DNA of 17,090 bases from JBNKLG01 sp050292235 (lineage in GTDB: Bacteria; Pseudomonadota; Gammaproteobacteria; Chromatiales; Chromatiaceae), in assembly GCA_050292235.1 (NCBI GenBank), contig JBNKLG010000058.1, positions 1 through 17,090 of the forward strand. Reading direction: 5' to 3'. Below are positions 15,385 through 17,090 of this stretch, piece by piece. The notes under the pieces were generated by a model. That model was given only the letters and a program-made list of their open reading frames with translations, had not been told where the DNA came from and did no database searches. A program made the translations under genes and the position numbers. Every line of letters starts with the position of its first letter. Position 1 is the first letter of the stretch.

Positions 15385-15402
15385 GACAGCATGCCTGCTG
15401 TC
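15385..15402 (-). terminator. Hairpin with T-run on the minus strand
   Basis: GACAGCA-TGCC-TGCTGTC is a perfect 7-bp stem with a 4-base loop. On the minus strand it is followed directly by T5, the pattern of an intrinsic terminator. No convincing minus-strand gene reads into it. On the plus strand, where it would follow the lipoprotein gene by 41 bases, there is no T-run. Confidence 0.4.
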
Positions 15403-15551
15403 GCACTCAAAGCAAAAATCGCGCCAACATTTTCAGAAAAATCTGAGTAAAAAATCCGATTTGTCTGATAGTTTTCCTCGGGAATAGCTGTCAAAGTAGC
15501 GGCCGTTTTCTCTCATCTTACCTTCACCCTAAAGCCGTAACAGGGATCGTC

Positions 15552-15809
15552 ATGCGCCACCCTACCCGCCAAAACCGGCAGACTGACAGCAGCCTGCCAC
15601 CTCTGGCGTTGCCAGCCCGTTTCCATGGCCTGACCTCGGAACGCAACAAAAGCCGGACCGAACAAGAGGTCACTCAACAACAAAAGGGGGTTGAGCTGAT
15701 GCAGGGGATGAGGGTGATGACAGAGGTTAAAACCGGCAAGAGACGGGTTATTGAGTATGTGTTGTCGCCCTTGCTTAGAGGGGTGATAGAGAGTGGGAGG
15801 GAAAGGTGA
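15552..15809 (+). pseudogene. C-terminal remnant of a HlyD-family type I secretion adaptor
   Basis: The 85-codon frame ends (from about 15678) in GMRVMTEVKTGKRRVIEYVL, then SPLLRGVIESGRER. This is the canonical C-terminus of HlyD-like periplasmic adaptor proteins, which ends TGKR.VI.YLLSPL...ESLRER. A whole adaptor has about 400-450 residues; only about 40 are homologous here. The first 40 codons are Arg/Gln/Ser-rich and do not match the barrel domain. No ABC transporter or toxin gene adjoins it in the window. I read it as what is left after a deletion or recombination, placed at the border between core and accessory DNA. A short expressed protein is possible but unlikely. Confidence 0.75.
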
Positions 15810-15879
15810 TGGAGAGAACATGGGTCAAGGTTGATGGAGCCATGATGAATGGTTACTGCTGTCCAAAATCAAAAGTCGG

Positions 15880-15910
15880 TAGGTTGGGAAAAGCTTCGCG
15901 TGCCCAACAC
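15880..15910. repeat. Palindromic intergenic repeat (REP-like)
   Basis: TAGGTTGGG, then 14 bases, then CCCAAC, with the core GTTGGG/CCCAAC as inverted arms. The consensus strongly resembles a dispersed repeat of form GTAGGTTGGG...CGTGCCCAAC that I recall from many proteobacterial intergenic regions. One copy is present here; no partner transposase is visible. Confidence 0.5.
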
Positions 15911-15942
15911 AATCTATGTCGATTGCACCAGAAAACCTAAGC

Positions 15943-16012
15943 TGTAGGAGAAGTGATGATGAGTTGTATAAAATATAATTCCTCCGTCCCCTTTACTCTC
16001 TTTTTGCTTTTT
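15943..16012 (+). repeat. Direct repeat unit, copy 1
   Basis: Begins near GTAGGAGAAG and holds GATGAGTTGTATAAAATATA (15958-15977), then CCGTCCCCTTT and a T-rich run containing TTTTTGCTTTTT. Copy 2 at 16694-16757 repeats the same order 753 bases further on, with 32 of 33 bases identical over 15947-15979. This copy lies just upstream of the membrane-protein ORF at 16047 and contains a TATAAT (15974-15979) that may act as a promoter. Confidence 0.8.
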
Positions 16013-16046
16013 CGTATGTAAATACTTACAGTATCGGAAAAAATTA

Positions 16047-16487
16047 ATGGAACAGACTAAAAAACAGAAGTCAATAGTGTCCACAAAATGGGAAAAACGT
16101 GGTCCGATCTTTTTTTTACTTATTATTAGCTGTGTTGTCGCCATCGCCACTATTACTGTTCTTTTGTTTATGGAATCCAATCGCACATATCCAACAGATT
16201 GCGAGATTGCTCGCATAGTATACGATGAATATCCAGATCCTCTTGGATCATTTGATGAATTTCTTGAAGAGCGATTTCGAACCTACGGAATAGAATCACC
16301 AGGCGGCCTATTCTCCAATCCTATCTACAGTTTTGCTCTTTTTTATCCAAAAGAGATAAGTATAAAATTTGAATCTTATGATTATCAAATTTCGCGAGGG
16401 GGTAAACTCTATTCCAAAATAACACTTTCTATTTTACAGGAAGAATGGGAAAGTGGCCAAAAGATCAACTGCAATAACACTAAATGA
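16047..16487 (+). CDS. Small single-span membrane protein of unknown function
   Basis: 146 residues. A short basic N-terminus (MEQTKKQKS...KWEKRG) is followed by one strong hydrophobic helix (about 20-42), then a soluble domain of about 100 residues, predicted to face the periplasm by the positive-inside rule. The domain has RTYPTDCEIARIVYDEYP near the membrane and a Ser/Tyr/Lys-rich end. I recognise no family. Codon use is AT-rich and unlike the genes before 15400, suggesting transfer. It sits between the two copies of the direct repeat. A second open frame overlaps its end and continues to 16584, so the C-terminus may be altered by a frameshift. Confidence 0.6.
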   Translation: MEQTKKQKSIVSTKWEKRGPIFFLLIISCVVAIATITVLLFMESNRTYPTDCEIARIVYDEYPDPLGSFDEFLEERFRTYGIESPGGLFSNPIYSFALFYPKEISIKFESYDYQISRGGKLYSKITLSILQEEWESGQKINCNNTK

Positions 16488-16878
16488 GAAATTAAATGAA
16501 ACTGACAACATCAACGGAAAATCTCTCGGTTTTCGATACAGAAACCATGACCAGTCTATATTTGTGTTAACTTTCCAAATGTGAAGCCTGGTGCAGGTGT
16601 GGTGGGTTTCCCATAATAAAAAGCATGGATCATAGAGACAGGTTGAATCAAAGCATGGATTAAATCTTGGTCAAATGTCTCGCGGTCGGCCATGTAAGAG
16701 GAGAAATGATGATGAGTTGTATAAAATATAATCTTTCCGTCCCCTTTTTGCTTTTTGCTATCGAAAATTGAATGGCACTTTAGAGTTGGCTAAGCAAGGC
16801 CTGTTTGATATATGTTGTTGCGAAACTTACCGTAATTTCATATGCTGAAGCAAAATTATTCACTGAAGGTAGACTATT
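16488..16878. other. AT-rich gap of 391 bases, mostly without a complete gene
   Basis: The first part holds the end of an open plus-strand frame (16423-16584) without a start codon, which reads like a natural protein end (GKSLGFRYRNHDQSIFVLTF then a stop). Then come two copies of AAGCATGGAT about 30 bases apart, and the second direct-repeat unit. The last stretch is the leader of the ORF at 16879. I see no RNA gene and no clear terminator. Confidence 0.5.
16694..16757 (+). repeat. Direct repeat unit, copy 2
   Basis: Same order as copy 1: GGAGAAAT, GATGAGTTGTATAAAATATA (16711-16730), CCGTCCCCTTT, TTGCTTTTT. About seven bases of the T/C-rich segment present in copy 1 are missing. It precedes the unterminated ORF at 16879 by about 120 bases. 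Confidence 0.8.
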
Positions 16879-17090
16879 ATGGCGTTTGTAAATGAGAATA
16901 TCTCCGAGGAAGATTATATTAAATATGGATTGAAAGAAATTGATCATACAATATCACCTCCAGGCATACCTGGCCATTCTATAAAACGTCGTGATTGGAC
17001 CATTGATCGTGATCGCAACATTTTCTTGCGAGAATTCGCAAGTGGCAGATATGATGAGGAGGAGGATCATTTGACTGGATGGACCTTTTT
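16879..17090 (+). CDS. Small acidic protein, 5' part, leaves the window
   Basis: An open frame starts at ATG 16879 with GAAGGT upstream and has no stop before the end of the window: 70 residues are visible. It opens MAFVNENISEEDYIKYGLKE, then IDHTISPPGIPG, RRDWTIDRDRNIFLREFASG and an acidic DEEED before TGWTF. No signal peptide or membrane segment is present. The DWTIDRDRN-type core resembles small cytoplasmic proteins found near polymorphic or secreted toxins, where they act as immunity or accessory factors; I cannot name the family with confidence. Codon use is AT-rich like the neighbouring ORF. Context (a repeated upstream block and a nearby secretion-gene remnant) is compatible with that reading. 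Confidence 0.7.
   Translation, partial: MAFVNENISEEDYIKYGLKEIDHTISPPGIPGHSIKRRDWTIDRDRNIFLREFASGRYDEEEDHLTGWTF

Noticed and set aside
15513..15821. Minus-strand open frame of 102 codons over the HlyD remnant
   Set aside because: The plus-strand frame has the recognisable HlyD end. The minus frame begins with Pro/Ser-rich sequence and has no clear ribosome binding site, although its end (AHDDPCYGFR) feels familiar and might mark a repeat.
15914..16216. Minus-strand open frame of 100 codons across repeat copy 1
   Set aside because: It runs through the repeat and the start of the 16047 gene, without a ribosome binding site or motif.
16496..16570. Tiny ORF of 24 codons starting at 16496
   Set aside because: It is too short, has no motif, and competes with an overlapping frame that looks more protein-like.
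15943..16757. Integron attC sites or a CRISPR array as explanation of the repeats
   Set aside because: There are only two copies 753 bp apart, without the GTTRRRY/RYYYAAC ends of attC or the short regular spacing of CRISPR.

Overview
The window reads as a chromosomal segment of a gammaproteobacterium with moderate-to-high GC, ending in an AT-rich accessory stretch. The best taxonomic clue is the minus-strand run 4.5S RNA (ffs), dnaX, ybaB, recR, which is a common gammaproteobacterial order. Several long proteins also look most like families from sulfur-oxidising or other environmental gammaproteobacteria, but that finer placement is a guess.

Layout: (1) 1-760, the 3' part of dapE (+). (2) 786-5423, minus-strand housekeeping genes. 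Read in their own direction these are ybaB, recR, a HIT hydrolase, a small unknown protein, ppk1 and a membrane-anchored conserved protein. (3) 5420-7044, dnaX, which carries a run of nine A on its coding strand. The run separates a gamma-type reading frame from the tau tail in the -1 frame, which is the classic arrangement for programmed slippage. (4) 7111-7224, the SRP RNA, with a -10 box that would give a leader of about 25 nt. (5) 7321-11070, a 1249-residue PilZ-DUF1631-GGDEF-EAL protein whose diguanylate cyclase motif is degenerate and whose phosphodiesterase residues look intact. (6) 11243-14018, an envelope group: a Cys-rich secreted protein, a histidine phosphatase followed 2 nt later by a VanX-type D,D-dipeptidase, and a convergent MepA murein endopeptidase. 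(7) 14159-15343, a ChaN-family lipoprotein with a C-terminal PDZ domain, divergent from mepA. (8) 15344-17090, an accessory tail. It holds a broken HlyD (type I secretion adaptor) C-terminus, a palindromic intergenic repeat, two copies of a roughly 60-70 bp block 753 bp apart, a small single-span membrane protein between them, and an unterminated small acidic protein leaving the window.

How the parts fit: most of the window is core metabolism and replication/repair (lysine and DAP synthesis, polyphosphate, DNA polymerase III clamp loader, recombination mediators, SRP RNA). Peptidoglycan is a recurring theme: dapE makes the DAP precursor, and the VanX-like and MepA-like enzymes cut D-Ala-D-Ala and cross-links. 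The most unusual signals are the multi-domain c-di-GMP protein, the dnaX slippery run, and the AT-rich tail, whose repeated upstream blocks and small unrelated ORFs look like an array of exchangeable cassettes. That last reading is an inference; no known system is proven here.
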